A DNA stretch of 55,537 bases from positions 1 to 55,537 of the forward strand of contig JAGXIQ010000001.1 in NCBI GenBank assembly GCA_024635625.1, given 5' to 3'. The DNA is from Loktanella sp. Lineage in GTDB: Bacteria > Pseudomonadota > Alphaproteobacteria > Rhodobacterales > Rhodobacteraceae. Below, piece after piece: positions 1 to 8,468 of this stretch. Positions within the stretch are counted from its first letter, which is position 1, and every line of letters begins with the position of its first letter. Both the position numbers and the translations under genes were made by a program. The notes under the pieces were generated by a model, which was given only the letters and a program-made list of their open reading frames with translations, had not been told where the DNA came from and did no database searches.

Positions 1-62
1 GCTGCGAGAGCAAGGGCTTTCAGCATAAGCTTGAGCCGCGCCTGCACAAGTCGGGTTTGTCC

Positions 63-640
63 GCATAGCTGCCCCAAACCTTCGTCCGACCAACCGAGGG
101 CACACCAAAGGCAGACTGGGAATCTTGTGTCAGGTGGCGAACACTAGTGCACCCCAGCGGCGAATGGTCGGCGCGCCTGTTGATCCTTTGCCTGATGATC
201 ACGCCATAAACGATCCTGTTCAAAGGCCAGCGTTGGCCGCGCTGGTTGGCTAAGCAAAGGCGGTATATCGGCGTCGCGGCATTTGGTTATGCCCTTTTGC
301 ACACAGTGTTTTATCTGATCGATAAGGGCACCATCGGCAGCGCGGTGGCGGAATTGACCCGCAGCTATATCTGGTTAGGCTGGCTGGCGTTCATTGTTTT
401 CGTCCCACTGGCCATCACATCCACCGATGGCTGGGTCAAAAAAATGGGTCGCAACTGGAAAGTTTTGCAGCGCACGGTCTATGCCGCAGCCGTATTAACG
501 CTGCTACATTGGGCAGCACTGCACGGCTGGAATGGCTGGGGCCCAGCACTGGCGATTTTGGTCCGCTGATCGTTTTGGAAGGTTACCGCGTCTGTTGGCT
601 GACCACCCGTCATCGCCGCCGCACAGCGCAGCCTGCGTAA
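63..640 (+). pseudogene. Decayed MsrQ-like (ferric reductase-type) membrane protein
   Basis: Conceptual translation gives a recognisable MsrQ/ferric-reductase-like transmembrane protein: a GEWSARLLIL stretch, a short gap, then RYIGVAAFGYALLHTVFYL and WLGWLAFIVF, and a terminal GPLIVLEGYRV. MsrQ is the haem-bearing inner-membrane partner of the periplasmic methionine sulfoxide reductase MsrP. The frame is broken by TAG at 144-146 and TAA at 207-209, and the C-terminal homology moves to another frame at about 550 before ending at TAA 638-640. An open stretch from a TTG at 246 to 569 would make only 107 residues. I therefore call it a pseudogene. The 5' end is uncertain because homology is weak before about position 100. 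Its usual partner msrP is not in the window. Confidence 0.7.
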
Positions 641-703
641 GCGCACTTGGCCCTGTTGCGATAAAGCCTTACCTCTGGCCTCAATACATGAAGGAGGCCA
701 GAG

Positions 704-1564
704 ATGACCGAGTACACACCCCCCAAGGTTTGGACATGGGACGCCGAAAGCGGCGGCCAGTTTGCAAAGACCAACCGCCCCATCGCCGGGCCGACCCACG
801 ACAAGGTGCTGCCACTGGGCGAGCATCGGTTCCAGTTGCACTCTTTGGCCACGCCGAATGGCGTGAAGGTCACGGTGATGCTGGAAGAACTGCTGGAGGC
901 TGGCCACGCAGGTGCAGAGTATGATGCTTGGCTGATCAACATCGGGGACGGCGACCAGTTCGGGTCGGGCTTTGTCGAGATTAATCCGAACTCGAAAATC
1001 CCTGCGATGCTTGACACCAAGACTGATACACGCGTTTTCGAGAGCGCCTCTATTCTGATGTATTTGGCAGAAGAATTCGATGCCTTCCTGCCGAAGGACC
1101 GCAAGGCCCGGACTGAGGCGATGAACTGGCTGTTCTGGCTACAAGGCTCTGCCCCCTATCTTGGCGGTGGCTTTGGCCATTTCTATGCTTATGCGCCCGA
1201 AAAGTACGAATACCCAATCAACCGCTTCACGATGGAAACCAAGCGCCAGCTAGACGTATTAGATCGCAACCTTGCGGATCGCGAATTTCTAAGTGGTGCG
1301 GATTACACAATTGCCGACATGGCAACAGCCCCGTGGTACGGCGCTTTGATCAAGGATCAGGTCTATGGCGCGGCGGAATACTTACAGGCGGACACCTATA
1401 CCAACGTCCAGCGCTGGGCCGATACGGTGATGAGCCGCCCCGGCTACAAGCGTGGTCGCATGGTAAACAGGTCATTTGGCGACCCATCCGAACAACTGCA
1501 CGAACGTCACGCCCCCAGCGACTTTGATACAAAAACGCAGGACAAGATCGGCAAAGACACCTAA
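704..1564 (+). CDS. yghU: Glutathione S-transferase family protein, YghU type
   Basis: 286 residues, close to E. coli YghU, a GST-fold enzyme that reduces disulfide bonds with two glutathiones rather than acting as a classical transferase. The N-terminal extension before the thioredoxin fold (to about residue 50) and the segment HSLATPNGVKVTVMLEELLE are typical of the group, as is NPNSKIPAMLD in the thioredoxin domain. An alpha-helical C domain follows. The start is fixed by an AAGGAGG at 691-697, 6 nt before the ATG. It appears to be a single gene; the next gene starts 58 nt downstream on the same strand. Confidence 0.9.
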   Translation: MTEYTPPKVWTWDAESGGQFAKTNRPIAGPTHDKVLPLGEHRFQLHSLATPNGVKVTVMLEELLEAGHAGAEYDAWLINIGDGDQFGSGFVEINPNSKIPAMLDTKTDTRVFESASILMYLAEEFDAFLPKDRKARTEAMNWLFWLQGSAPYLGGGFGHFYAYAPEKYEYPINRFTMETKRQLDVLDRNLADREFLSGADYTIADMATAPWYGALIKDQVYGAAEYLQADTYTNVQRWADTVMSRPGYKRGRMVNRSFGDPSEQLHERHAPSDFDTKTQDKIGKDT

Positions 1565-1622
1565 TCGGCGGAACAACGCCACCGCATCGGGCATTAAACC
1601 TGAATTGATAGCAGGACTTGCC

Positions 1623-2705
1623 ATGCCCGACGCAACCGCCCACCCCTCCAATATTTCATCAAAGGGGTGTTTTGCCCTGCTCAAGCGGGTCTGGAACGAG
1701 ATCGCAGAAGACCATGTCGGGTTGATCGCCGCTGGCTGCGCGTTTTATGGCTTGTTAGCTATCTTTCCGGGACTGGTTGCAGCAATGGCTTTGGCTGGCT
1801 TGTTCACTGACCCCGCGACGGTCGTGAACCAGTTGGAAACCCTCACGCGATTTATTCCGACAGAAGCAGCACAGATCGTGATTGATCAGGCCAAATCCGT
1901 GGCCGGCAGCGACAGTGGGGGCTTGGGGCTTGCAGCGATTATCGGTCTTTTAACCGCTTTTTATTCTGCGACTGCCGGAATGGCTGCACTAATCGAAGGC
2001 TTAAATGTCGCGTTTGACGTAAAGGAGCCGCGCGGTTTTTTGCGGACGCTGCTTGTCAAAGGCAGCCTGACCATGGGCCTGATTGTAGGATTCTTCGGTA
2101 TCGTACTAACGCTTGTCGCTATTCCTGTCATTTTGGGTTTTTTGCGCCTGCCAACGAATACTGAATGGTTCGTCATGCTGGTGCGTTGGCCGGTCGTGCT
2201 GATCATGGTCGCCGCCGGTCTTGCAGTTCTTTACCGGTATGGCCCGGCGCGTTCGGATCGTCGCTGGCGGTGGGTGACACCCGGTGCGGCCATTGCCTGC
2301 ATCATGTGGCTTTTGGGGTCTATGGCCTTTGGCTACTACGTCAGTAACTTTGGCAGCTACAACGAAACATTCGGCGCGCTGGGCGGTGTAATCGTACTGC
2401 TGATGTGGCTGTGGTTGTCGGCCTATATCGTTTTGCTTGGGGCAGAGATTGACGCCGAGATTGAGGCGCAGGCCAAACAGAACCCTGCCCCGGTCAACGC
2501 AAATGCGAACAGCGCAGATTCAGACTTACTTGAACCCAGTCACGCAAGCGAGACATCCGCGGCAAAGACAAATAATGTAAACAGTGCCGTCCAATCGGAA
2601 AATAGCCCGGCAAGAGAGCCAGTAACGCGCAAAGGATCAAAACTCTCGCTCGGCGGACTGGCTCTACTGGCGGGCGCTCTCATTTTTGCAAAACGCGGAA
2701 AATAG
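1623..2705 (+). CDS. YihY/BrkB family inner-membrane protein
   Basis: 360 residues when started at ATG 1623; the frame is open further upstream but that part overlaps the preceding GST gene and carries no family homology. The family is often annotated 'ribonuclease BN', a misnomer; members are multi-pass membrane proteins of unclear function. Six hydrophobic segments can be seen between residues 40 and 280, with the conserved GCAFYGLLAIFPGL and the motif GALGGVIVLLMWLWLSAYIVLLGAEIDAE near the end. A hydrophilic, low-complexity tail of about 70 residues follows, ending in a short hydrophobic stretch LGGLALLAGALIFA and a basic end, unlike the minimal family members. Confidence 0.85.
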   Translation: MPDATAHPSNISSKGCFALLKRVWNEIAEDHVGLIAAGCAFYGLLAIFPGLVAAMALAGLFTDPATVVNQLETLTRFIPTEAAQIVIDQAKSVAGSDSGGLGLAAIIGLLTAFYSATAGMAALIEGLNVAFDVKEPRGFLRTLLVKGSLTMGLIVGFFGIVLTLVAIPVILGFLRLPTNTEWFVMLVRWPVVLIMVAAGLAVLYRYGPARSDRRWRWVTPGAAIACIMWLLGSMAFGYYVSNFGSYNETFGALGGVIVLLMWLWLSAYIVLLGAEIDAEIEAQAKQNPAPVNANANSADSDLLEPSHASETSAAKTNNVNSAVQSENSPAREPVTRKGSKLSLGGLALLAGALIFAKRGK

Positions 2706-2819
2706 CCACTGCGTTTACGAATGTTGCGAAAATTGAATTCTAGGCGACATTTTCTCCATCGCGGCGGTTGACGCTGCCACGTACGACGCCTAGAACATCG
2801 TCATACAAAGGAATACCGC

Positions 2820-2867
2820 ATGAAAACGTTCGTACTAATCGTAGGAAAAACGCGCATGGGCCGGTAA
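2820..2867 (+). CDS. ilvB leader peptide (15 aa)
   Basis: A short frame, MKTFVLIVGKTRMGR, starts at ATG 2820 behind an AAAGGA at 2807-2812. Residues 4-9 (F-V-L-I-V-G) contain Val, Leu, Ile and Val in a row, all products or co-products of the ilvBN pathway. The frame ends 28 nt before an intrinsic terminator that itself precedes ilvB. This is the layout of ribosome-mediated transcription attenuation known for ilv operons: charged Val/Leu/Ile tRNA lets the ribosome run to the stop codon. The peptide itself is not expected to have a function. Confidence 0.75.
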   Translation: MKTFVLIVGKTRMGR

Positions 2868-2921
2868 CGGTTTAACCATTCAGGTTTCCCATGCGCCCCC
2901 GCCAAACACGGGGGCTTTTTT
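2852..2921 (+). promoter_or_regulatory. ilvB transcription attenuator (antiterminator and terminator)
   Basis: Two mutually exclusive structures can be drawn. GCGCATGGG (2852-2860, inside the leader-peptide frame) is exactly complementary to CCCATGCGC (2888-2896): the antiterminator. The terminator is GCCCCCG (2895-2901) pairing with CGGGGGC (2909-2915), a 7-bp stem with a 7-nt loop, followed by six T (2916-2921). The two share 2895-2896 and abut. A ribosome stalled at the Val-Leu-Ile-Val codons leaves 2852-2860 free to form the antiterminator; a ribosome at the stop codon (2865-2867) masks it and the terminator forms. Confidence 0.75.
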
Positions 2922-2983
2922 GTGCGATATGCCAAAAGCAAGACTGGCCCTCTACAAGATTGGCCTCTGACAAGGACACGACG

Positions 2984-4735
2984 ATGACAAAGACGATGAC
3001 TGGCGCGAAAATGGTGGTACAAGCCCTTATCGATCAAGGGGTCGAGGTGGTCTTTGGCTACCCCGGTGGTGCCGTACTACCGATCTATGACGAGATTTTT
3101 CAGCAAAACAGCATTCAGCATGTCCTTGTGCGTCATGAACAGGGCGCTGTTCACGCCGCCGAAGGCTATGCCCGGTCCACGGGGAAGCCAGGTGTGGCGC
3201 TCGTGACCTCCGGCCCCGGCGCGACCAATGCGGTCACCGGCCTGACAGATGCGTTGATGGACAGTATCCCGATTATCGTTCTGACCGGTCAGGTCCCGAC
3301 CTTCATGATAGGTACTGACGCGTTCCAAGAAGCCGACACCGTCGGCATCACGCGTGCCTGCACCAAGCATAACTGGCTGGTCAAGGATACTGACAAGCTG
3401 GCCAACACCATCCACGAAGCCTTTCATGTGGCCTTGTCTGGCCGCCCCGGCCCGGTGCTGATCGACATCCCGAAGGATGTTCAGTTCGCCACGGGCACCT
3501 ATAGCGAAAAGGCAAAGCGCAAATCGCACTACGCCCCGCAGGTGAAGGGCGACATCGACATGATCACAGAGCTGGCCGAGGCGATGGCCAAGGCCAAGCG
3601 TCCGGTGTTCTATACCGGCGGCGGTGTCATCAACTCTGGTACAGCGGCATCGCAGTTATTGCGCGAACTGGTCGAGGCGACAGGCTTTCCAATCACCTCT
3701 ACCCTGATGGGTCTGGGCTGCTACCCAGCGTCCGGTCCCGCGTGGTTGGGCATGCTTGGGATGCACGGCACCTACGAAGCAAATATGACGATGCACGGCT
3801 GCGACCTGATGATCAACATCGGTGCGCGTTTCGATGACCGGATCACGGGCCGCATCGATGCCTTTAGCCCCAAGTCGGTGAAGGCGCATATCGACATTGA
3901 TGCGTCGTCGATCAACAAAGTCATCCGCGTCGACATACCGATCCTTGGCGACGTGGCGCATGTGCTGGAAGCCTTACTGAAGGTCTGGAAGGCCCAAGGT
4001 CGCAAGACCGATAAAGAGGCAGTCGCAAAGTGGTGGAAGCAGATCAACGAGTGGCGTGCCACGGACTGTCTTGGCTTTACACAGGATGGCCCGATCATCC
4101 GCCCGCAGTACGCGCTGTCGCGCCTTGAAGCACTGACCAAAGACCATGACCGCTACATCACCACCGAAGTCGGCCAACACCAAATGTGGGCTGCGCAGTA
4201 CTTAGGCTTCGAGGACCCAAACCGCTGGATGACCTCGGGCGGGCTTGGCACAATGGGCTACGGCACCCCTGCCTCTATCGGCGTGCAGATGGCGCACCGC
4301 GATGCGCTGGTCATTAACGTGGCGGGTGAAGCATCATGGCTTATGAACATGCAGGAAATGGGAACGGCGATGCAATATCGCCTGCCGGTCAAGCAGTTCA
4401 TCCTGAACAATGAACGCCTTGGTATGGTGCGCCAGTGGCAGCAGTTGCTACATGGAGAACGCTATTCACAAAGCTGGTCAGAGGCCCTGCCCGATTTCGT
4501 GAAACTGGCCGAAGCATTTGGTGCGAAGGGTATCCGCTGTGATAACCCCGACGATCTGGATGAAGCGATCAAAGAAATGATCGCATACGACGGTCCGGTG
4601 ATTTTCGATTGCTTGGTGGAAAAGCACGAAAACTGCTTCCCTATGATCCCCTCTGGCAAAGCGCATAACGAGATGCTGCTGAAGAATGCCCAAGTGCAGG
4701 GTTCAATCACGGCGACGGGGGCGGTTCTGGTGTAA
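2984..4735 (+). CDS. ilvB: Acetolactate synthase large (catalytic) subunit
   Basis: 583 residues. Condenses two pyruvates, or pyruvate and 2-oxobutyrate, in the first common step of Val, Leu and Ile synthesis; TPP, Mg2+ and FAD dependent, cytoplasmic, active with IlvN. The N-terminal TPP pyrimidine domain shows FGYPGGAVLPIYDEI and RHEQGAVHAAEGYARSTG (with the catalytic Glu), then the central domain with PVFYTGGG, and the C-terminal pyrophosphate domain. The usual G-D-x-S of the Mg/TPP motif reads G-E-A-S here (Glu at codon 4328-4330). ATG 2984 is chosen over an upstream in-frame ATG at 2891 because the latter lies within the attenuator hairpin and adds non-homologous sequence. Expression is probably attenuated by the leader upstream. 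Confidence 0.95.
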   Translation: MTKTMTGAKMVVQALIDQGVEVVFGYPGGAVLPIYDEIFQQNSIQHVLVRHEQGAVHAAEGYARSTGKPGVALVTSGPGATNAVTGLTDALMDSIPIIVLTGQVPTFMIGTDAFQEADTVGITRACTKHNWLVKDTDKLANTIHEAFHVALSGRPGPVLIDIPKDVQFATGTYSEKAKRKSHYAPQVKGDIDMITELAEAMAKAKRPVFYTGGGVINSGTAASQLLRELVEATGFPITSTLMGLGCYPASGPAWLGMLGMHGTYEANMTMHGCDLMINIGARFDDRITGRIDAFSPKSVKAHIDIDASSINKVIRVDIPILGDVAHVLEALLKVWKAQGRKTDKEAVAKWWKQINEWRATDCLGFTQDGPIIRPQYALSRLEALTKDHDRYITTEVGQHQMWAAQYLGFEDPNRWMTSGGLGTMGYGTPASIGVQMAHRDALVINVAGEASWLMNMQEMGTAMQYRLPVKQFILNNERLGMVRQWQQLLHGERYSQSWSEALPDFVKLAEAFGAKGIRCDNPDDLDEAIKEMIAYDGPVIFDCLVEKHENCFPMIPSGKAHNEMLLKNAQVQGSITATGAVLV

Positions 4736-4765
4736 ATGCCTTCAAGGTGAAGACGTTTACGGCAA

Positions 4766-4791
4766 GAAGGCTTTTCAGATGAAAAGCCTTC
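4766..4791 (+). repeat. Perfect hairpin between ilvB and ilvN
   Basis: GAAGGCTTTTC (4766-4776) and GAAAAGCCTTC (4781-4791) form an 11-bp perfect inverted repeat around the 4-nt loop AGAT. No T run follows, so it is not a standard intrinsic terminator. It lies 32 nt upstream of the ilvN start in the 88-nt gap of the operon and could be an RNA-processing or mRNA-stability element. Confidence 0.6.
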
Positions 4792-4823
4792 CGCACCCCG
4801 GCACGAGACACAAGGAAATGAAC

Positions 4824-5396
4824 ATGTCCGCACTGAACATCAAAAAAGGCGCCAGCAGCCATTCTGCCTACGACCTGCGATCGACCTTTGGTGATACCAT
4901 CGAAAAGCACACACTGGCGGTGATCGTTGAAAACGAACCCGGCGTTCTGGCACGCGTTATCGGCCTGTTCGCCGGACGTGGTTACAACATCGAAAGCTTG
5001 ACCGTGGCCGAGATTGACCACACCGGCCATCGGTCCCGGATCACGATCGTGACAGCGGGAACACCGCAGGTCATCGTCCAGATCAAGGCCCAATTGGGCC
5101 GTATCGTGCCAGTTCATGAAGTGCATGACCTGACGGTCGAAGGCCCTTCGGTCGAACGAGAGCTGGCCTTACTTAAGGTGGCTGGCCGCGGCGATGCGCG
5201 GGTCGAAGCGTTACGTCTGGCAGATATCTTTCGCGCAAGCGTCGTAGACAGCACACTGGAATCCTTCGTGTTTGAAATCACCGGGACACCGGAAAAGATT
5301 GATGCCTTCGCAGATCTGATGCGCCCTCTGGGGTTGCAAGAAGTGGCGCGTACGGGCGTCGCCGCCCTTGCGCGGGGCGGCCAAACACACGTTTGA
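4824..5396 (+). CDS. ilvN: Acetolactate synthase small (regulatory) subunit
   Basis: 190 residues. Binds the IlvB catalytic subunit, stimulates it and confers feedback inhibition by valine. The N-terminal ACT domain is clear: HTLAVIVENEPGVLARVIGLFAGRGYNIESL at about residues 31-62, containing the Gly/Asn loop that forms the valine site. The second half is the ALS small-subunit C-terminal domain. Length is slightly above E. coli IlvH (163), with an N-terminal extension of about 30 residues. ATG 4824 is preferred to ATG 4818 because AAGGA at 4812-4816 gives proper spacing only for the later start. Same operon as ilvB. Confidence 0.95.
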   Translation: MSALNIKKGASSHSAYDLRSTFGDTIEKHTLAVIVENEPGVLARVIGLFAGRGYNIESLTVAEIDHTGHRSRITIVTAGTPQVIVQIKAQLGRIVPVHEVHDLTVEGPSVERELALLKVAGRGDARVEALRLADIFRASVVDSTLESFVFEITGTPEKIDAFADLMRPLGLQEVARTGVAALARGGQTHV

Positions 5397-5407
5397 ATTT
5401 GACATTG

Positions 5408-5444
5408 GCGCCAGTGCCGTGGCGGCCTGCCACGGCACTGGCGC
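5408..5444 (+). terminator. Hairpin after ilvN
   Basis: A 15-bp perfect inverted repeat, 5408-5422 with 5430-5444, loop of 7 nt, 12 nt after the ilvN stop. The tail (ATCTCTTT) is only partly T-rich, so termination may be imperfect, but the position at the end of ilvBN fits a terminator. Confidence 0.6.
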
Positions 5445-5567
5445 ATCTCTTTCGTCGCGCCAATAGGACACTGCCTATTTGGCTTGCAGCAGCCGTTGCA
5501 AGGCAAGGCCCCCTTGCCCCTGCCGTCCCGCGGGGCCACATTGCGGCCAAAGGTTAAAGGACAGTGC

Positions 5568-6503
5568 ATGGCCCGAAAGATCATCATCGACACCGATCCC
5601 GGACAGGACGACGCCGTCGCCATCCTTCTCGCGCTGGCTTCGCCAGAGCTGGAGGTTTTAGGCATCACTGCCGTGGCCGGAAACGTGCCACTCGCGCTGA
5701 CGCAAAAGAATGCCCGGATCGTCTGCGAGTTGGCAGGGCGGACAGATATTCCTGTATATGCGGGTTGCGATACACCCTTGAACCGCAAGCTTGTGACGGC
5801 AGAGCATGTGCACGGAAAGACCGGCCTAGACGGGCCACAACTGTCGGCCCCCACCATGGCCCTTCAGCCGGAACACGCGGTTGACTTCATCATCAACACT
5901 CTGCGGCGTGAACCTGCGGGGACTGTCACGCTTTGCGTGCTTGGACCACTGACCAACATCGCCACGGCCTTTCGCCGCGCGCCCGAGATCATCGCAAAGG
6001 TGCAGGAAATCGTCCTGATGGGTGGCGCTTATTTCCAAGTCGGCAACATTACGCCAACGGCAGAATTCAATATCTACGTCGACCCAGAAGCGGCAGCCGA
6101 GGTCTTTGCCGCAGGTGTACCGCTTGTCGTCATGCCGCTGGATGTGACTCACAAGGCCCTAACGACACAGTCCCGTGTGGATGCATTTCGCGCACTATCC
6201 ACGCCAGTCGGAGACATGGTCGCGGCTTGGACAAATTTCTTTGAGCGCTTCGACAAAGAGAAGTACGTATCTGAAGGCGCACCGCTTCACGACCCCTGCG
6301 TCATAGCGTACCTTCTGCAGCCAGACCTGTTCACCGGGCGGCAAGTCAACGTGATGGTAGAAACTGGATCGGACCTGACCCTTGGCATGACGGTAGCCGA
6401 CTGGTGGCGGGTCACAAAACGAGCACCTAACGCCATGTTTATGGGCGACATCAATGCAGAAGGCTTTTTCAACTTGCTGACCAATCGTTTGGCCCGACTA
6501 TGA
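5568..6503 (+). CDS. Nucleoside hydrolase (IunH/RihA family)
   Basis: 311 residues. Hydrolyses the N-glycosidic bond of ribonucleosides to free base and ribose; cytoplasmic salvage enzyme. The Ca2+-binding N-terminus DTDPGQDDA (residues 6-14) and the second substrate motif at NFIVDPEAA-like EFNIYVDPEAAAEVF are present, and PLHDPCVIAYLL carries the late metal/His ligand region. The substrate preference (pyrimidine or purine) cannot be told from the sequence. ATG 5568 follows AAAGGA at 5556-5561. The stop overlaps the next start (ATGA), pointing to an operon with the GNAT and SelO genes. Confidence 0.9.
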   Translation: MARKIIIDTDPGQDDAVAILLALASPELEVLGITAVAGNVPLALTQKNARIVCELAGRTDIPVYAGCDTPLNRKLVTAEHVHGKTGLDGPQLSAPTMALQPEHAVDFIINTLRREPAGTVTLCVLGPLTNIATAFRRAPEIIAKVQEIVLMGGAYFQVGNITPTAEFNIYVDPEAAAEVFAAGVPLVVMPLDVTHKALTTQSRVDAFRALSTPVGDMVAAWTNFFERFDKEKYVSEGAPLHDPCVIAYLLQPDLFTGRQVNVMVETGSDLTLGMTVADWWRVTKRAPNAMFMGDINAEGFFNLLTNRLARL

Positions 6504-6952
6504 GCACCGGAATAGCCCTTGCAGGCCCCGCCGACACCGACCGCGTGCTGGATCTGATGATGCGGTATCATACGGATGCCAATCTAACCTATGACGATGC
6601 CCACAGGGCCGCAGTGGCGTGTCCCTTGCTGGATGGTTCGCCATTGGGCGCGATATGGCTGATCGGCCCGAAAAGCAGTCCGCTGGGCTATGTCATGGTC
6701 ACATTCGGTTGGTCGATGCCCTTTGGCGGCATGGTCGGCTGGCTAGCGGAATGCTATATCCGCCCTTCTGTTCGGGGTCGCGGAATAGGCACCGAGGTGC
6801 TACACGCTGTTGCCGTAAATCTGGGCCGCGCGGGCATGCAGGCGATGCACGCGATCCTGCCTACCGGACAAGAGGACGCAGCCGCTAAATTCTGCACCCG
6901 CGCGGGCTTTCGTGCTGTGCCGGGCGTCCGCATGATGACTGATCCGTTATGA
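6500..6952 (+). CDS. GNAT family N-acetyltransferase
   Basis: 150 residues. Acetyl-CoA binding motif A is visible as YIRPSVRGRGIGTEVLHAV (about residues 90-108), with the R-G-x-G-I-G loop. The substrate is unknown. Both ends overlap neighbours by 4 nt (ATGA at 6500 and at 6949), so it is translationally coupled between the nucleoside hydrolase and selO. Proteins with this neighbour arrangement occur in other Rhodobacterales, but no function follows from it. Confidence 0.85.
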   Translation: MSTGIALAGPADTDRVLDLMMRYHTDANLTYDDAHRAAVACPLLDGSPLGAIWLIGPKSSPLGYVMVTFGWSMPFGGMVGWLAECYIRPSVRGRGIGTEVLHAVAVNLGRAGMQAMHAILPTGQEDAAAKFCTRAGFRAVPGVRMMTDPL

Positions 6953-8361
6953 TCGCCTTCGATAATAGCTTTACCCGACTGCCCGCTAGAATGTTTACGC
7001 CGCAGAATCCGACGCCAGTGCGGGCGCCGCAAATGTTGGCGCATAACGATGCTTTGGCAAAAATGCTGGGCATCGATCCCGACTGGCTTTCCACAGCGGA
7101 AGCGGCGCAGGTGCTGGCAGGTAATGTCGTACCTGATGGCGCCGCACCCTTGGCGCAACTTTATGCGGGACACCAGTTTGGCAACTGGAATCCGCAGCTT
7201 GGCGACGGTCGCGCGATCCTGCTGGGTGAAGTGGTAGGCGCCGATGGTGTCCGCCGCGATATTCAGTTGAAAGGGTCTGGTCCCACCCCCTATAGCCGCA
7301 GTGGCGACGGTCGGGCCTGGCTTGGGCCTGTGCTGCGCGAATACCTTGTATCAGAGGCAATGGCAGCGATGGGTGTCCCCACCACGCGGGCACTCGCGGC
7401 TGTCGCGACTGGCGAAGTTGTCCAGCGCGAGACTCGGTTACCCGGTGCCGTTCTGACACGCATTGCCCAAAGTCATATCCGTGTCGGCAGCTTTCAAGTT
7501 CACGCCGCACGGCAAGACCAAGAGGCACTGCAAGCGCTCGCGGACCATGTCATCGCACGCCATTATCCAGATGCGGACGGCATCACTGGATTGCTGGACG
7601 CGGTCGTCGCATCACAAGCGCGGCTTATCGCGGCATGGATGGGTTTGGGCTTTATCCACGGCGTAATGAATACTGACAACATGGCGATCAGCGGAGAGAC
7701 CATCGACTACGGTCCCTGCGCCTTCATGGATGTCTATGACCCACAGCAGGTTTTCAGTTCTATCGACCGGATGGGCCGTTACGCCTACGCGAACCAACCG
7801 GGCATCGCGCTTTGGAACCTTGCACAATTTGCCACGGCACTGATCCCATTGATGCCTGACCAAGACGCCGCGATCGAAGATTTTACGCAGCGGATCAACC
7901 GCTTCCCCGATCTTTATCAGGCCGAATGGGTTAAAGTCTTTGGTGCAAAAGTCGGGATTTCCGATCCGGTTTCGGCAAATGCGGACCTGATACAAAGGCT
8001 TCTGACGCTGATGGCGCAGGACGGTGCGGATTTCACGAATACCTTTGCCACGCTTGCCACCCCGCAAGCGCAAGATCAGTTCACTGATCGCGCCGCATTC
8101 GCCGCATGGTCGCAAGACTGGGAACGCCGACGAGCGCCCGACTATGCAACGATCATGGCTGGCGCCAACCCGCAGGTCATCCCACGGAACCACCGGGTCG
8201 AAGACGTCATTGCCGCGGCCGTGGCAGGAGACATGGCACCGTTCCACCGCCTGCTAGGCGTGGTTACAGAACCGTTCGCTGCTCTGGATACCGATCGCAG
8301 GCACTACGCTTTGCCTCCGACTTCGGCGGAAATTGTGACGGCCACATTCTGCGGAACCTAA
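6949..8361 (+). CDS. selO: Protein adenylyltransferase SelO (YdiU/UPF0061)
   Basis: 470 residues. SelO has a pseudokinase fold that binds ATP in a flipped orientation and transfers AMP to protein Ser/Thr/Tyr residues, linked to redox stress response. Visible family marks: FTRLPARMFTPQNPTPV at the N-terminus, LYAGHQFGNWNPQLGDGRAILLGE (glycine-rich region), LKGSGPTPYSRSGDGRAWLGPVLREYLVSEAM, and the metal/active-site segment HGVMNTDNMAISGETIDYGPCAFMD. A Cys lies three residues from the C-terminus, matching the redox Cys at the end of bacterial SelO proteins. Length is normal. Coupled by ATGA to the GNAT gene. Confidence 0.93.
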   Translation: MIAFDNSFTRLPARMFTPQNPTPVRAPQMLAHNDALAKMLGIDPDWLSTAEAAQVLAGNVVPDGAAPLAQLYAGHQFGNWNPQLGDGRAILLGEVVGADGVRRDIQLKGSGPTPYSRSGDGRAWLGPVLREYLVSEAMAAMGVPTTRALAAVATGEVVQRETRLPGAVLTRIAQSHIRVGSFQVHAARQDQEALQALADHVIARHYPDADGITGLLDAVVASQARLIAAWMGLGFIHGVMNTDNMAISGETIDYGPCAFMDVYDPQQVFSSIDRMGRYAYANQPGIALWNLAQFATALIPLMPDQDAAIEDFTQRINRFPDLYQAEWVKVFGAKVGISDPVSANADLIQRLLTLMAQDGADFTNTFATLATPQAQDQFTDRAAFAAWSQDWERRRAPDYATIMAGANPQVIPRNHRVEDVIAAAVAGDMAPFHRLLGVVTEPFAALDTDRRHYALPPTSAEIVTATFCGT

Positions 8362-8397
8362 GCGCCGGTTCATTTCAGGAATATAACTGGAGCAGGC

Positions 8398-8454
8398 ATG
8401 TTTGCTGGCAACGCAGACACAACGTCAGATATCGGACACCGTCATGGCAACTAG
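8398..8454 (+). CDS. Possible 18-aa small ORF downstream of selO
   Basis: ATG 8398 has a GGAGCAGG 5' to it and opens an 18-codon frame ending at TAG 8452. The encoded peptide (MFAGNADTTSDIGHRHGN) is hydrophilic and matches nothing I know. It lies before the selO terminator. The only support is the ribosome-binding site, so this may be chance. Confidence 0.2.
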   Translation: MFAGNADTTSDIGHRHGN

Positions 8455-8468
8455 GAACCCGAACGTCG

